Assembly: GCA_036703255.1 (NCBI GenBank)
Contig: DATNPL010000047.1
Span: 1-64,000, forward strand
DNA from: Drouetiella sp036703255
GTDB lineage: Bacteria; Cyanobacteriota; Cyanobacteriia; Elainellales; Elainellaceae
Direction of reading: 5' to 3'
DNA: 64,000 nucleotides
Part shown: in pieces, positions 33,628-41,797 of the stretch
How positions within the stretch are numbered: the stretch's first letter is position 1
How the letters are laid out: the number at the start of each line of letters is the position of its first letter
The notes under the pieces: model-generated
Seen by the model: only the letters and a program-made list of their open reading frames with translations
What the model was told of the DNA's origin: nothing
Databases searched by the model: none
Translations under genes and position numbers: made by a program

Positions 33628-35154
33628 ATGCTTGCCAAAGTTTGGAGTGCCGCCCTGGTTGGAATTGATGCTATCAAAGTTGGAGTAGAAGTCGATATTG
33701 CAGGGGGGCTACCGGGCATTGTCGTCGTCGGGTTGCCTGACACAGCCGTGCAAGAAAGTCGAGAGCGCGTCAAGGCGGCGCTGAAAAACGCAGGCTATGC
33801 CTTTCCAATGCGCAAAATCGTTATTAATCTTACTCCGGCTGACCTGAGAAAAGAGGGTCCCAGCTTTGATCTGCCCATCAGCGTCGGGGTTTTGGCAGGG
33901 TCTGAACAAGTCAATCCTCAGCTTTTAGAAGATTATTTGTTTTTAGGTGAAGTCTCCCTTGATGGCGGACTGCGACCTGTCGCAGGCGTGGTGGCGATCG
34001 CCGCTACAGCCTACCAGCTTGGCATCAAAGGCTTGGTTGTGCCGATGGACAACGCCCGCGAAGCTGCCGTGGTGGAAGGGCTAGAAGTCTATGGCTTTCA
34101 GCACCTCTCAGAAGTCGCAGATTTTCTCAATCATCCAGCCCACCACAAGCCCATTCAAGTCAACGGTGCCGAAGAGCTGGCGCGATCGCGATTTCAAGGA
34201 CTTGATCTCAAAGATGTTAAGGGACAGGCTCAGGCGCGGCGCGCCCTAGAAATTGCGGCTGCGGGAGGGCATAACTTAATTTTTGTCGGACCACCTGGCA
34301 GCGGTAAAACCATGCTGGCGAGGCGTTTGCCAGGTATTTTGCCGCCGCTAACGTTTGAGGAAGCCTTAGAGGTGACGCAAATTCACTCCGTAGCAGGGCT
34401 ACTTAAAAACAAGGGATCTTTGGTGAGCGATCGCCCTTTTCGCAGTCCTCACCATTCGGCTTCTGGGCCTTCACTGGTGGGCGGCGGCAGCTTTCCGCGA
34501 CCGGGGGAAATTTCGTTAGCACACCGAGGAGTCCTTTTCCTAGATGAATTAACGGAATTCAAACGGGACGTGCTGGAGTTCCTCCGACAGCCGCTAGAGG
34601 ATGGACATGTCACCATCTCTCGCACGCGACAATCCGTTTTTTTCCCAGCCAAATTCACCCTCGTTGCCAGCACCAATCCCTGCCCCTGTGGTTATTTTGG
34701 TGATACGGTTCAGCCCTGCACCTGCACCCCTCGACACCGAGAGCAATATTGGGCAAAGCTTTCAGGGCCGTTAATGGATCGCATCGATTTGCAAGTCGCT
34801 GTAAACAGGCTGAAGCCCGAAGAAATTACCCAGCAGAGCTTAGGGGAAGGCTCAGAAAGTATTCGGCTACGCGTACAGCAGGCCAGAGCCAGAGCAGGCG
34901 ATCGCTTCCAGGCCGAAACGCTGCATTGCAATGCCGAAATGCAGGGTCGGCATCTGCGACAGTGGTGCAAGCTAGAAGACGCAACCCGCCTGCTCTTAGA
35001 AAATGCCATCCGCAGAATGGGGCTTTCGGCTAGAGCTACCGATCGCATCCTCAAAGTATCCCGCACGATCGCCGATCTAGAAGGCAGCGAAAATCTTCAG
35101 ACCGCCCATGTGGCAGAAGCGATTCAATACCGCACGATCGATCGAATGCAGTAG
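33628..35154 (+). CDS. comM: YifB/ComM family Mg-chelatase-like AAA ATPase
   Basis: AAA+ helicase-like protein involved in natural transformation (ComM promotes branch migration in gammaproteobacteria). 508 residues: N-domain MLAKVWSAALVGIDAIKVGVEVD, GLPGIVVVGLPDTAVQESRERVKAA, TPADLRKEGPSFDLPI; Walker A GPPGSGKTM; Walker B GVLFLDELTEF; the zinc-finger-like CPCGYFGDTVQPCTCTPRH; C-terminal RGLSARATDRILKVSRTIADLEG-type end. The frame is open upstream to 33556 with further Met codons at 33613; homologues begin at MLAKVWS, so ATG 33628 is chosen. Confidence 0.92.
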   Translation: MLAKVWSAALVGIDAIKVGVEVDIAGGLPGIVVVGLPDTAVQESRERVKAALKNAGYAFPMRKIVINLTPADLRKEGPSFDLPISVGVLAGSEQVNPQLLEDYLFLGEVSLDGGLRPVAGVVAIAATAYQLGIKGLVVPMDNAREAAVVEGLEVYGFQHLSEVADFLNHPAHHKPIQVNGAEELARSRFQGLDLKDVKGQAQARRALEIAAAGGHNLIFVGPPGSGKTMLARRLPGILPPLTFEEALEVTQIHSVAGLLKNKGSLVSDRPFRSPHHSASGPSLVGGGSFPRPGEISLAHRGVLFLDELTEFKRDVLEFLRQPLEDGHVTISRTRQSVFFPAKFTLVASTNPCPCGYFGDTVQPCTCTPRHREQYWAKLSGPLMDRIDLQVAVNRLKPEEITQQSLGEGSESIRLRVQQARARAGDRFQAETLHCNAEMQGRHLRQWCKLEDATRLLLENAIRRMGLSARATDRILKVSRTIADLEGSENLQTAHVAEAIQYRTIDRMQ

Positions 35155-35283
35155 GGTTTTGGGCGCTGATCAACGGTCTGAAAGCCGGGCGATCGCGCTG
35201 CCGATCCGGTTCGGGAAAACGATCACAGCCATTCTAGAGAACCGAACTTATCCACCCCGAAATACGCACTACACTGAGATTAA

Positions 35284-35309
35284 ATCGTTGAACAACAAAG
35301 TGAAACGAT
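35284..35309 (+). promoter_or_regulatory. Leader hairpin before hspA
   Basis: ATCGTT (35284-35289) and AACGAT (35304-35309) can pair in the hspA leader, about 33 bases before the ATG. A sigma70-like promoter TTATCC (35248) and TACACT (35270) with 16-base spacing lies upstream. No CIRCE element is present. The hairpin does not cover the AAAGG ribosome site, so an RNA-thermometer role is not clear. Confidence 0.35.
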
Positions 35310-35341
35310 GAAATTCATGAGTTAAGTCAAAGGTGATTGTT

Positions 35342-35779
35342 ATGGCTCTTATTCGTTGGCAACCGTTTCAAGAAATGGAATATCTGCAACGCGATATGAA
35401 CCGCTTGTTCGATCGCTTAACTACAACCGATGGAGAAGGTAGCCGCACTGCTTTTGTTCCTCCAGCAGAGCTTCAAGAAACTGAAGAGGCCATTCATTTA
35501 CGTCTAGAAGTTCCTGGAATAACGCCCCAAGATCTAGACATTCAAGTGTCTGCTGATGCAGTTTCTATTAGCGGTGAGCGCAAGGAAGAAATAAAGACCG
35601 AAGATAAAGGCATGACGCGGACAGAGTTTCGCTATGGTCGTTTTCAGCGCGTCATTCCGCTACCTTTTCGAGTTCAAAACACCAACACGCAAGCAGATTA
35701 TAAAGACGGGATCTTGAAGCTGGTGCTTCCTAAAGCTGAGGAAGAAAAGAACAAAGTTTTCAAAGTAAACCTTGGCTAA
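35342..35779 (+). CDS. hspA: Small heat shock protein, Hsp20/alpha-crystallin family
   Basis: ATP-independent chaperone that holds unfolding proteins and protects thylakoid membranes in cyanobacteria. 145 residues: short N-arm MALIRWQPFQEMEYLQRDMNRLFD, alpha-crystallin domain (about 40-135) with PPAELQETEEAIHLRLEVPG, and the conserved A-x-x-x-n-G-v-L as ADYKDGILKLVLPKAE. A C-terminal I-X-I/V motif is weak (VFKVNLG). ATG 35342 follows AAAGG at 9 bases. Stands alone; paired hairpins at 35821-35895 follow. Confidence 0.94.
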   Translation: MALIRWQPFQEMEYLQRDMNRLFDRLTTTDGEGSRTAFVPPAELQETEEAIHLRLEVPGITPQDLDIQVSADAVSISGERKEEIKTEDKGMTRTEFRYGRFQRVIPLPFRVQNTNTQADYKDGILKLVLPKAEEEKNKVFKVNLG

Positions 35780-35820
35780 TTTTCAAGAATGTAGCTGTCT
35801 TCACAGCGGTTAGGATAGTG

Positions 35821-35857
35821 ACATTTTGAGAGCGCGCAGAGCGCGCCCTCAAAATGT
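35821..35857. repeat. Hairpin with GC-rich core
   Basis: ACATTTTGAG (35821-35830) and CTCAAAATGT (35848-35857) enclose GCGCGC pairs. Another member of the hairpin family, here right beside a terminator. Confidence 0.75.
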
Positions 35858-35860
35858 TAA

Positions 35861-35895
35861 AAAATAAGGGGCGCACATAGTGCGCCCCTTATTTT
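35861..35895. terminator. Bidirectional terminator between hspA and a membrane protein gene
   Basis: The stem AAATAAGGGGCGCAC pairs with GTGCGCCCCTTATTT around a short AT loop, with T-rich sequence on either strand. It serves the two convergent genes. Confidence 0.7.
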
Positions 35896-35938
35896 TATGG
35901 TCGTATCGCGTAATAACGAAGCTAAAACATGAGCGGCT

Positions 35939-36430
35939 CTATTTAACAGTTCGGTAGATCTGGTTCAAAAGCAAACCGCTACCTGCAAGTTTCATCAGCT
36001 CTAGCACCCAATATTCAAAATGCATGCGATTCATTGCAGAGGGAACTTCAGCAGAAGCTGAGAACAGATCAAGTTGCAAACCTAAAGCACTCATTTCGGG
36101 TGCAAGCCCATAGGTGCAAATCATGACAATGCCCAACAGACCGATCGCCAGAGGCACCGTCCAGTGATCAAGCGATTGGGAATTGTTGCGGAGCGCTAAA
36201 ACTCCAGTGAGGGCGATCGCCGCACAGAGTAGCTCAATGCGGTTGAAAACTCCAAACATTGAGTAGCCCGCCGTAGCAAACCCTGGCTCGGATGTCATGC
36301 CTGTCACGTATAGAGTAGGCATCAAGACCAGATCTAGGATGAGGCTACCACTCAACCAGAAAGCCAGAGCACAGAGCGCGATCGTTTTCCAATTGAAGCG
36401 TTGAGAACTTGAGGTTGTCAGTGCAGACAT
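35939..36430 (-). CDS. Four-helix membrane protein of unknown function
   Basis: A 163-residue integral membrane protein with four hydrophobic segments at about 17-38, 60-81, 92-111 and 137-158. Charged or functional residues are few; the loop between helices 1 and 2 is MTSEPGFATAGYSMFG and that between 3 and 4 holds SAMNRMHFEYWVLE. Layout recalls the DUF4149 type, but I cannot confirm a family. It stands alone, divergent from petN. Confidence 0.7.
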   Translation of the reverse strand: MSALTTSSSQRFNWKTIALCALAFWLSGSLILDLVLMPTLYVTGMTSEPGFATAGYSMFGVFNRIELLCAAIALTGVLALRNNSQSLDHWTVPLAIGLLGIVMICTYGLAPEMSALGLQLDLFSASAEVPSAMNRMHFEYWVLELMKLAGSGLLLNQIYRTVK

Positions 36431-36766
36431 GATGGAGTGCGAATGAGTACGAATTGATGATGTGCTTTAAGCCTAGCGAACCCCTCTGAGCAAAGGGATA
36501 AATTATCATTGCGAACCAAGATGTTTGGTAATGTCAGGCACTGAGGGCAAAAGTGTGGAAAAGTCTCTGATGCAAGGGTTTCAAGCATTTTTCAAATTAT
36601 GACTGCTAATGTTGCTAATCTTAGCGATTTGTAAATGTCAGCTCGTTTTAGGCAGAGGTGCTGAGATTCGGGTGCAAATCTTGCGATCGAGCCTAGGGCA
36701 AGAAGGGGGCAGCTTTAGATTATGATGAGAGAGCGTGAAAATGAAATCTTCTTAAACGTCAAAACT
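36431..36766. other. Promoter region between the membrane protein gene and petN
   Basis: 336 bases without a gene. It must hold the petN promoter. Nothing else recognised. Confidence 0.4.
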
Positions 36767-36856
36767 ATGGATATCTTGTCGCTAGGTTGGGTTGGGCTAC
36801 TGGCAGTTTTTACTTTCTCGATCTCTATGGTGATTTGGGGTCGCAACGGCTTCTAA
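36767..36856 (+). CDS. petN: Cytochrome b6-f complex subunit VIII
   Basis: A 29-residue single-helix protein, MDILSLGWVGLLAVFTFSIS followed by MVIWGRNGF. This is the near-invariant PetN, essential for a stable cytochrome b6-f complex linking photosystem II to photosystem I. Too short for most gene finders. It confirms an oxygenic phototroph. The next small gene starts 68 bases on. Confidence 0.95.
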   Translation: MDILSLGWVGLLAVFTFSISMVIWGRNGF

Positions 36857-36924
36857 TGGAGGCTTGATTCTAGTCGGGCAATTGTCCCTTTGAGGCTGTA
36901 AGCAACTGTAGGTGAGCTGTAGGC

Positions 36925-37083
36925 ATGAGTGCTGATACCCTGTTTTTAACGGTTCTAGCGACCTTGGCCTTGGGGCTTTTGGTCGTTGTCACGGGCGGCG
37001 TTGCCTATTTGACTTCGCTGGAGTGGCGCGATCGCCGTCGTCAAGATCAAGAGAAACGAGAGCAGCGACCCAAGCGCAGATAG
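36925..37083 (+). CDS. Small single-helix membrane peptide
   Basis: A 52-residue open frame with ATG 36925: MSADTLFLTVLATLALGLL begins a hydrophobic helix (about 5-30), followed by a very basic tail ending DRRRQDQEKREQRPKRR. This N-out, positive-tail layout is typical of small thylakoid or plasma-membrane peptides. GGTGAG lies about 10 bases upstream. It follows petN on the same strand and may share its transcript. Not recognised as a named protein. Confidence 0.6.
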   Translation: MSADTLFLTVLATLALGLLVVVTGGVAYLTSLEWRDRRRQDQEKREQRPKRR

Positions 37084-37212
37084 GGCGATTGTTTTTATTC
37101 TCAGGATGCTGTGTGAATTAAAGATCAAGTTAAGTCGGTAGCAACTCGGTCGCCATTTCCCATCAACTTAGATAGGCTGTAAATAATTTCTCAGTTCCAG
37201 GCAGGACGATTG

Positions 37213-37551
37213 ATGAAATTATTTGCAGCCTTTGTTGTCATTGGATCGATCGGTATCATAGCCGCTTGGGCACCCCATGCGAGGGCAGAAGTGCCTAAGC
37301 TTGCGCCCTCAGCCCCGCCTCAAGAGCCATCTCCCGCTTCGGGTTCTTCGCAGTTAGGTACGCTAACTGGCCCAACACAGCCTTCGTCCAGCGATCGATC
37401 GCAGCGCCTCAATCAGCAAGCCGAGGCCATTAATGAAGGTCTGCCTGCTGCTGGGCAGAATCGAGATCTCATCCAGCAGGTATTGGGTTTGCCTGAAACT
37501 GTTAGGGTTCGCCCAACCCGTTCTGGCATGGGCGTAACGACACAGTTTTAA
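37213..37551 (+). CDS. Small secreted Pro/Ser-rich protein of unknown function
   Basis: A 112-residue protein with a signal peptide (MKLFAAFVVIGSIGIIAAWAPHARA, cleavage after ARA near residue 25). The mature part is rich in Pro, Ser and Gln (SAPPQEPSPASGSSQLG) and probably disordered. The end, QQVLGLPETVRVRPTRSGMGVTTQF, is more ordered. No domain recognised. Convergent with the sigma factor gene. Confidence 0.65.
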   Translation: MKLFAAFVVIGSIGIIAAWAPHARAEVPKLAPSAPPQEPSPASGSSQLGTLTGPTQPSSSDRSQRLNQQAEAINEGLPAAGQNRDLIQQVLGLPETVRVRPTRSGMGVTTQF

Positions 37552-37642
37552 GAGGCTCAGCCGCGCGATCTCCTTGCTCACATCCCTATCTTGTGAGAGA
37601 TGCTATTTCTCACAAAACTTGGACTTTGTGCAATTTACGCGC

Positions 37643-38626
37643 CTAAATTACCAAATACTCACGAACTCGCTCTCTGTGGCGGCGCAGCTGTGCCAGAGCC
37701 TTCATTTCAATCTGGCGCACCCGCTCACGGCTTAGCCCCAACCGCTCACCAATTTCCTGTAAGCTCTGTGCCGTGTGGTTGTTTAGACCAAAGCGCAGCG
37801 TCATCACTTCCTGCTGCCGAGGCGTTAGCTCAGACAATAGCTGCTGAACATCATCTCTGAGCGCTTCGCCTGTCGTATATTCTTCTGGAGAAGGGTTATC
37901 ATCCGTCAGCAGATCGACAAATTCAGTATCCTGGTTTTGACCCACGCGAAGATCAAGCGAAATCGGCTGGCGCGCCAGCAGCAAAAATTTTCTAACTTCG
38001 GCGGGTTCTAGCTCTAGCGATTCAGCAATTTCTGCGGGGGTAGCATTTCGACCTAACTGATGAGAAAGCTGCTTTTGAGCCGTTCTAATCTTAGTCAGCC
38101 TCTCGTAGACATGGCTGGGGAGACGAATGGTGCGGCCTTGCTGAGCGATCGCCCGTGACATAGCTTGGCGAATCCACCAATAGACATAAGTAGACAGCTT
38201 ATAGCCTTGCATGGGGTCAAATTTTTCTACGCCACGCCCCAGCCCCAGAGTGCCTTCCTGAATTAAGTCTAAGAATTCTACGCCGCGTCGCTGATACTTT
38301 TTGGCTACGGAGACTACAAGGCGTAAATTTGCCTCGATCATCTTGTGCTTAGCCCGATGACCATTGACCAAAGCCACATTTAGGTCATTTTGGTTTAGGT
38401 CAACTTGCTTTGCCCACTCTTCAGGGCTTGGCTCATGCCCTAGTTTTTCAGCCAGCATCGCCTTATCTTCGTACAAGGTCATCATTTGCTGAACTTGCTT
38501 GCCGTAAACAACCTCCTGCTCCTTCGTTAGCAGGGGAATTCGACCGATTTCTAGCAGATAGGCGCGAATGGTGTCAGTACCGGAATTAGGCTGAACAGGA
38601 TGGCTTGGAGTCAAAGAGATACCCAT
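37643..38626 (-). CDS. Group 2 sigma-70 factor
   Basis: Alternative sigma factor of the RpoD type used by cyanobacteria for stress, nitrogen and circadian responses. 327 residues: region 1.2 DTIRAYLLEIGRIPLL; region 2 NLRLVVSVAKKYQRRGVEFLDLIQEG and YKLSTYVYWWIRQAMSRAIA; region 3 RLPSHVYERLTKI; region 4 LTPRQQEVMTLRFGL and GLSRERVRQIEMKAL. Region 1.1 is missing, hence group 2. SigB/SigD/SigE types are all possible. Its own promoter lies in the gap at 38627-38950. Confidence 0.93.
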   Translation of the reverse strand: MGISLTPSHPVQPNSGTDTIRAYLLEIGRIPLLTKEQEVVYGKQVQQMMTLYEDKAMLAEKLGHEPSPEEWAKQVDLNQNDLNVALVNGHRAKHKMIEANLRLVVSVAKKYQRRGVEFLDLIQEGTLGLGRGVEKFDPMQGYKLSTYVYWWIRQAMSRAIAQQGRTIRLPSHVYERLTKIRTAQKQLSHQLGRNATPAEIAESLELEPAEVRKFLLLARQPISLDLRVGQNQDTEFVDLLTDDNPSPEEYTTGEALRDDVQQLLSELTPRQQEVMTLRFGLNNHTAQSLQEIGERLGLSRERVRQIEMKALAQLRRHRERVREYLVI

Positions 38627-38950
38627 AGATTTTGAGGTTCATCCATATCAAGTGCATAGCTCTGTCCTCGATCTCTAGCCCTGCCACATGACCAGGTACA
38701 GACTTAAAGATTTGACCCAGTTCACCGAACGAACCAATGCAGATATTTTCATTATGGACGATGAACAGAAGGTAATGTCTTAGACTTTTTGTTTATTTTT
38801 TTTGAAAAGGTCACTCTGCGCCCTTTGCCACTCAGAAAAGAGTCGATCGATAGGCTTTGTGCTGGGCAAAAACAGGTTAGGCGTTGAACGTCTCATGGGT
38901 GAAGCTTGCAAAACCTAAAAATTGCCTCACCTATCGCTGTAGGGCTTAAC
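38627..38950. other. Upstream region of the sigma factor gene
   Basis: 324 gene-free bases between two minus-strand genes, AT-rich around 38780-38810. It should carry the sigma factor promoter and the TetR-gene terminator, but I see no clear hairpin with a T-run. Confidence 0.4.
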
Positions 38951-40186
38951 TCAGGCTTTGTGATCGAGCTGCATCGCCTGCTCTAACGCTGCCTTTTCTT
39001 TCGCTCTGCGGATATAGGGTTGGAGCATGGCAGCATCCCAACCTGTCAGAATCATCAGGTTTTCTAGCTCAATTCCCCGCATCAAGATTTCCACACACCA
39101 GGTCTGCTGGGCTTGCTCGGGGGCCGGAGGTTGCCCCGTAGGCGTGAGCTGATCGGCCGTTAGGGCTTGCCAACGTTGTCGCAGTTCAAAGTCTCGCAGC
39201 GGCAGCCCTGCTTCGTTTAAAAACATGGCGGTTTGACCATCTTTGCGGCTTTTTAGCCACTGAGTCAGGGGGTTACGCAGATAGGAGCCATAGCGTCTGC
39301 CCATAATCCACTGATTGATGGGCACCTGGCGAGGGGGAAGGGTAATTTGCAGGATCTGCTGATGGGCATCGTTAATATGGTGCGATCGATCCAACCGGAT
39401 CAGCTCTGAGGGGCTAAGCCCAGCGCCAAACAATACATACATCATGGCGTAATCTTGCAGACCTGATTTTTTAGCATGTTGCAGGATCGTGTGCACGAGG
39501 GCGGTAGGTAAATCAACGATGGATGCAGGAATGTGTTTGGACTGAGAAAGCACCCGATCGCATGGGTCAGACGCAATGGCTCCCTGCATGAATAGCGTCA
39601 CCAAAGGATCGAGAAAGTCGTCCCGATCGCGCCAGAGCTGATGAAATTCGCTGGTAGACTCAATCACGGCATAGCCCAGAAGCAGACTGTTGAGCAACGC
39701 TGCCAGCTTTTCGGTGGGCAAAGGCGGCTGAACCCGATCGCCCAGAGCCGCAAACCGGGCGGTTAGGTATTCTGCCACCTGACGATTGGCTTGGGTAAAG
39801 CCCTGTCCGAGAGCCTGACGATTTTCTAGAGGATACTGCCCCGCTTCGCCAATGACCGATCGCACCACCTCAGGCACGGTGTCTAGAACCTGAAGCGTGG
39901 CGATCGCATAGTTTTTCAGGGTTTGCTCAATACTGGATTGTCCAGCGAGACTCTGCCCTGTTTGCTGGACTAGCCTTTGCCCCAAGTGCGTAAAGACGGC
40001 TGCTTCTTCAATCACAGCCAGCAGCAAACCCTGCTTATTGCCAAAGTGACGAAATAGAGTCACTTCGTTGACTTCAGCCGATTCAGCAATTTGCTTTGTG
40101 GTTGTTTCAGTCACGCCTTGAGTCGCAAAAAGCGCCAGTGCGGCGTCAATTAAACGCTGTCGAGTGGTGTTGCGAGGAGCAGACAT
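38951..40186 (-). CDS. TetR-type regulator fused to a tyrosine-recombinase-like domain
   Basis: A 411-residue protein, about twice the usual TetR length. Residues 8-58 are a TetR helix-turn-helix (RQRLIDAALALFATQGVTET, VNEVTLFRHFGNKQGLL) and 65-205 a helical ligand-binding domain. From about 225 the sequence resembles the catalytic fold of tyrosine recombinases: YVLFGAGLSPSELIRLDRSH matches the box with catalytic Arg, here replaced by Ser; near the end, GIELENLMILTGWDAAMLQPYIRRA matches the terminal box and keeps Tyr391, but the His-x-x-Arg is lost. It should thus be an inactive DNA-binding fold. Divergent from a desaturase gene, with palindromes between them, so it probably regulates itself and the desaturase. 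Confidence 0.82.
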   Translation of the reverse strand: MSAPRNTTRQRLIDAALALFATQGVTETTTKQIAESAEVNEVTLFRHFGNKQGLLLAVIEEAAVFTHLGQRLVQQTGQSLAGQSSIEQTLKNYAIATLQVLDTVPEVVRSVIGEAGQYPLENRQALGQGFTQANRQVAEYLTARFAALGDRVQPPLPTEKLAALLNSLLLGYAVIESTSEFHQLWRDRDDFLDPLVTLFMQGAIASDPCDRVLSQSKHIPASIVDLPTALVHTILQHAKKSGLQDYAMMYVLFGAGLSPSELIRLDRSHHINDAHQQILQITLPPRQVPINQWIMGRRYGSYLRNPLTQWLKSRKDGQTAMFLNEAGLPLRDFELRQRWQALTADQLTPTGQPPAPEQAQQTWCVEILMRGIELENLMILTGWDAAMLQPYIRRAKEKAALEQAMQLDHKA

Positions 40187-40195
40187 AGAAAAAAT

Positions 40196-40256
40196 GCAAG
40201 TAATACTTGCAATACTGTGGCCGTTTTGCTAGGATAGCAATGTAAGTAACACTTGC
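40196..40256. promoter_or_regulatory. Paired palindromic operators in the TetR-desaturase gap
   Basis: GCAAGTAATACTTGC (40196-40210) is an inverted repeat with 6-base arms and a 3-base centre. GTAAGTAACACTTGC (40242-40256) is the same with one arm mismatch. Centres are 46 bases apart. Between them lies a possible plus-strand promoter, TTGCAA (40207-40212) and TAGGAT (40230-40235), spacing 17. The first operator sits 10 bases from the TetR start codon. This is the expected layout for autoregulation by a TetR dimer. Confidence 0.7.
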
Positions 40257-40420
40257 AATCCCTTCTACTATAGCGAAAGCGACTCTGCTGAACAAGTTAC
40301 AGCGAGTCGAGCGGCTAGCCACTCAACCCTGGGTTAAGCGATCGCCTTGGGTACAGTCTCACTTTTGATATCTCTCCAAATGCCGCAATTTTCCAAAATC
40401 TAAAATTCCAACAGGTATTT

Positions 40421-41269
40421 ATGACATCCAATCCCATCCAGACTGCCGCCGTAGGGCAGAAAAGTCCGCTGAGCTGGACAAGCGTATTTTTCTTTGGAGC
40501 TATTCATGCGCTGGCGCTGCTAGCTCCCTGGTTTTTCTCCTGGTCAGCGCTCGGTGTGATGCTGTTTCTACATTGGCTTTTGGGCAGCATTGGCATTTGC
40601 CTGGGATATCACCGACTGCTCACCCATCGAAGCTTGCAGGTGCCTAAGCTGTTGGAATATGCGATCGCAACGTTGGGCGCTTTGGCGTTGCAAGGAGGCC
40701 CGATCTTTTGGGTCGCTGGACACCGCCTCCACCATATGCACACCGAAGATATTGATCAAGATCCCTACTCGGCACGTCGAGGGTTTTGGTGGAGCCATAT
40801 GCTCTGGTTGTTTTATCCCCGCACTGAGTTTTTTGACTACCAGACCTACAAGCGATTTGCGCCCGACCTAGTTCGCGATCCCTTTTATCGCTGGCTTAAT
40901 CGCTACTTCTTGCTGTTGCAAATTCCCCTGGGCATCTTTCTCTACCTTTTGGGCGGCTGGTCATTTGTGATCTACGGCATGTTTCTCAGACTCGTTGTGC
41001 TCTGGCACAGCACCTGGCTGATTAACTCTGCCAGCCATATGTTTGGCTACCGCACTTTTGCCACCGAAGATAACGCACGCAATCTCTGGTGGGCTGCTAT
41101 CTTGACCTATGGCGAAGGGTGGCATAACAACCACCATGCTCACCCGAATGTGGCAAAAGCAGGCTTAAAATGGTGGGAAATCGATATGACCTGGTGGGCT
41201 ATTCAGGCGCTTCGGGCGGTGGGCTTAGCGCAAAAAGTGATTTTGCCTTCGCCTTCGCTAAAGTCCTAA
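40421..41269 (+). CDS. desC: Delta-9-type acyl-lipid fatty acid desaturase
   Basis: Membrane di-iron desaturase introducing the first double bond in membrane lipid acyl chains. 282 residues with the three His boxes: HRLLTH (64-69), HRLHHMH (101-107) and HNNHH (235-239), and two pairs of membrane helices. Box sequences and length match the DesC group. A long leader (from about 40240) carries the putative operator near its start. Desaturase control by a TetR-type protein in bacteria usually senses acyl-CoA or fatty acids; here this is inference. Confidence 0.93.
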   Translation: MTSNPIQTAAVGQKSPLSWTSVFFFGAIHALALLAPWFFSWSALGVMLFLHWLLGSIGICLGYHRLLTHRSLQVPKLLEYAIATLGALALQGGPIFWVAGHRLHHMHTEDIDQDPYSARRGFWWSHMLWLFYPRTEFFDYQTYKRFAPDLVRDPFYRWLNRYFLLLQIPLGIFLYLLGGWSFVIYGMFLRLVVLWHSTWLINSASHMFGYRTFATEDNARNLWWAAILTYGEGWHNNHHAHPNVAKAGLKWWEIDMTWWAIQALRAVGLAQKVILPSPSLKS

Positions 41270-41549
41270 AACTCCAGAGGTTGAGAGAGATTTTCTCATT
41301 GAGGTCAGATTAAGGCTAAAATCTTAACTCTATGGTCTTGAGGGTAGACAGGGGTCTGCCCTTTTTAGTTGAGGCTCCTAATGTTCTGTCAAGTATTTTT
41401 TGAGAGGTCGCCGATCCTCCCAAAATTTATTTGGATTTTTGGTCTGTGGGGTATCCCGCAAGTGAGAAAAGACAGAGCATTAGCGGCGAAACTACCAGAT
41501 GGCTCCTTCGGCAATAGCCTGAGTTTATTGTATTTATGAGGCAGATCGA

Positions 41550-41738
41550 ATGGCCCAAGTCATTCCTGGTGAAAATGAGGGTATTGAGTCGGCACTGCGT
41601 CGGTTCAAGCGAGAAGTTTCTAAAGCAGGGATCTTCCCTGATATGCGAAAGCATCGTCACTTTGAAACACCAATTGAAAAACGTAAGCGTAAGGCTCTAG
41701 CAAAACATAAGCAGCGGAGGAACCGTTCTCGTTTCTAG
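41550..41738 (+). CDS. rpsU: 30S ribosomal protein S21
   Basis: A 62-residue basic protein of the small ribosomal subunit. MAQVIPGENEGIESALRRFKREVSKAGIF-type start and the basic tail RKRKALAKHKQRRNRSRF are diagnostic. The 280 bases upstream hold no other gene. In many cyanobacteria an RNA-binding protein gene (rbp) precedes rpsU; it is not here. Confidence 0.97.
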   Translation: MAQVIPGENEGIESALRRFKREVSKAGIFPDMRKHRHFETPIEKRKRKALAKHKQRRNRSRF

Positions 41739-41797
41739 CGATCGCCAAGTCCGTTAAATAGAATCAGGATTAAGTAATGCCTCTTTTGCAGCATTAC

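Noticed and set aside
35155..35341. CIRCE operator (TTAGCACTC-N9-GAGTGCTAA) before hspA, expected because hrcA is in the window
   Set aside because: No match on reading the region; hspA is probably not under direct HrcA control.
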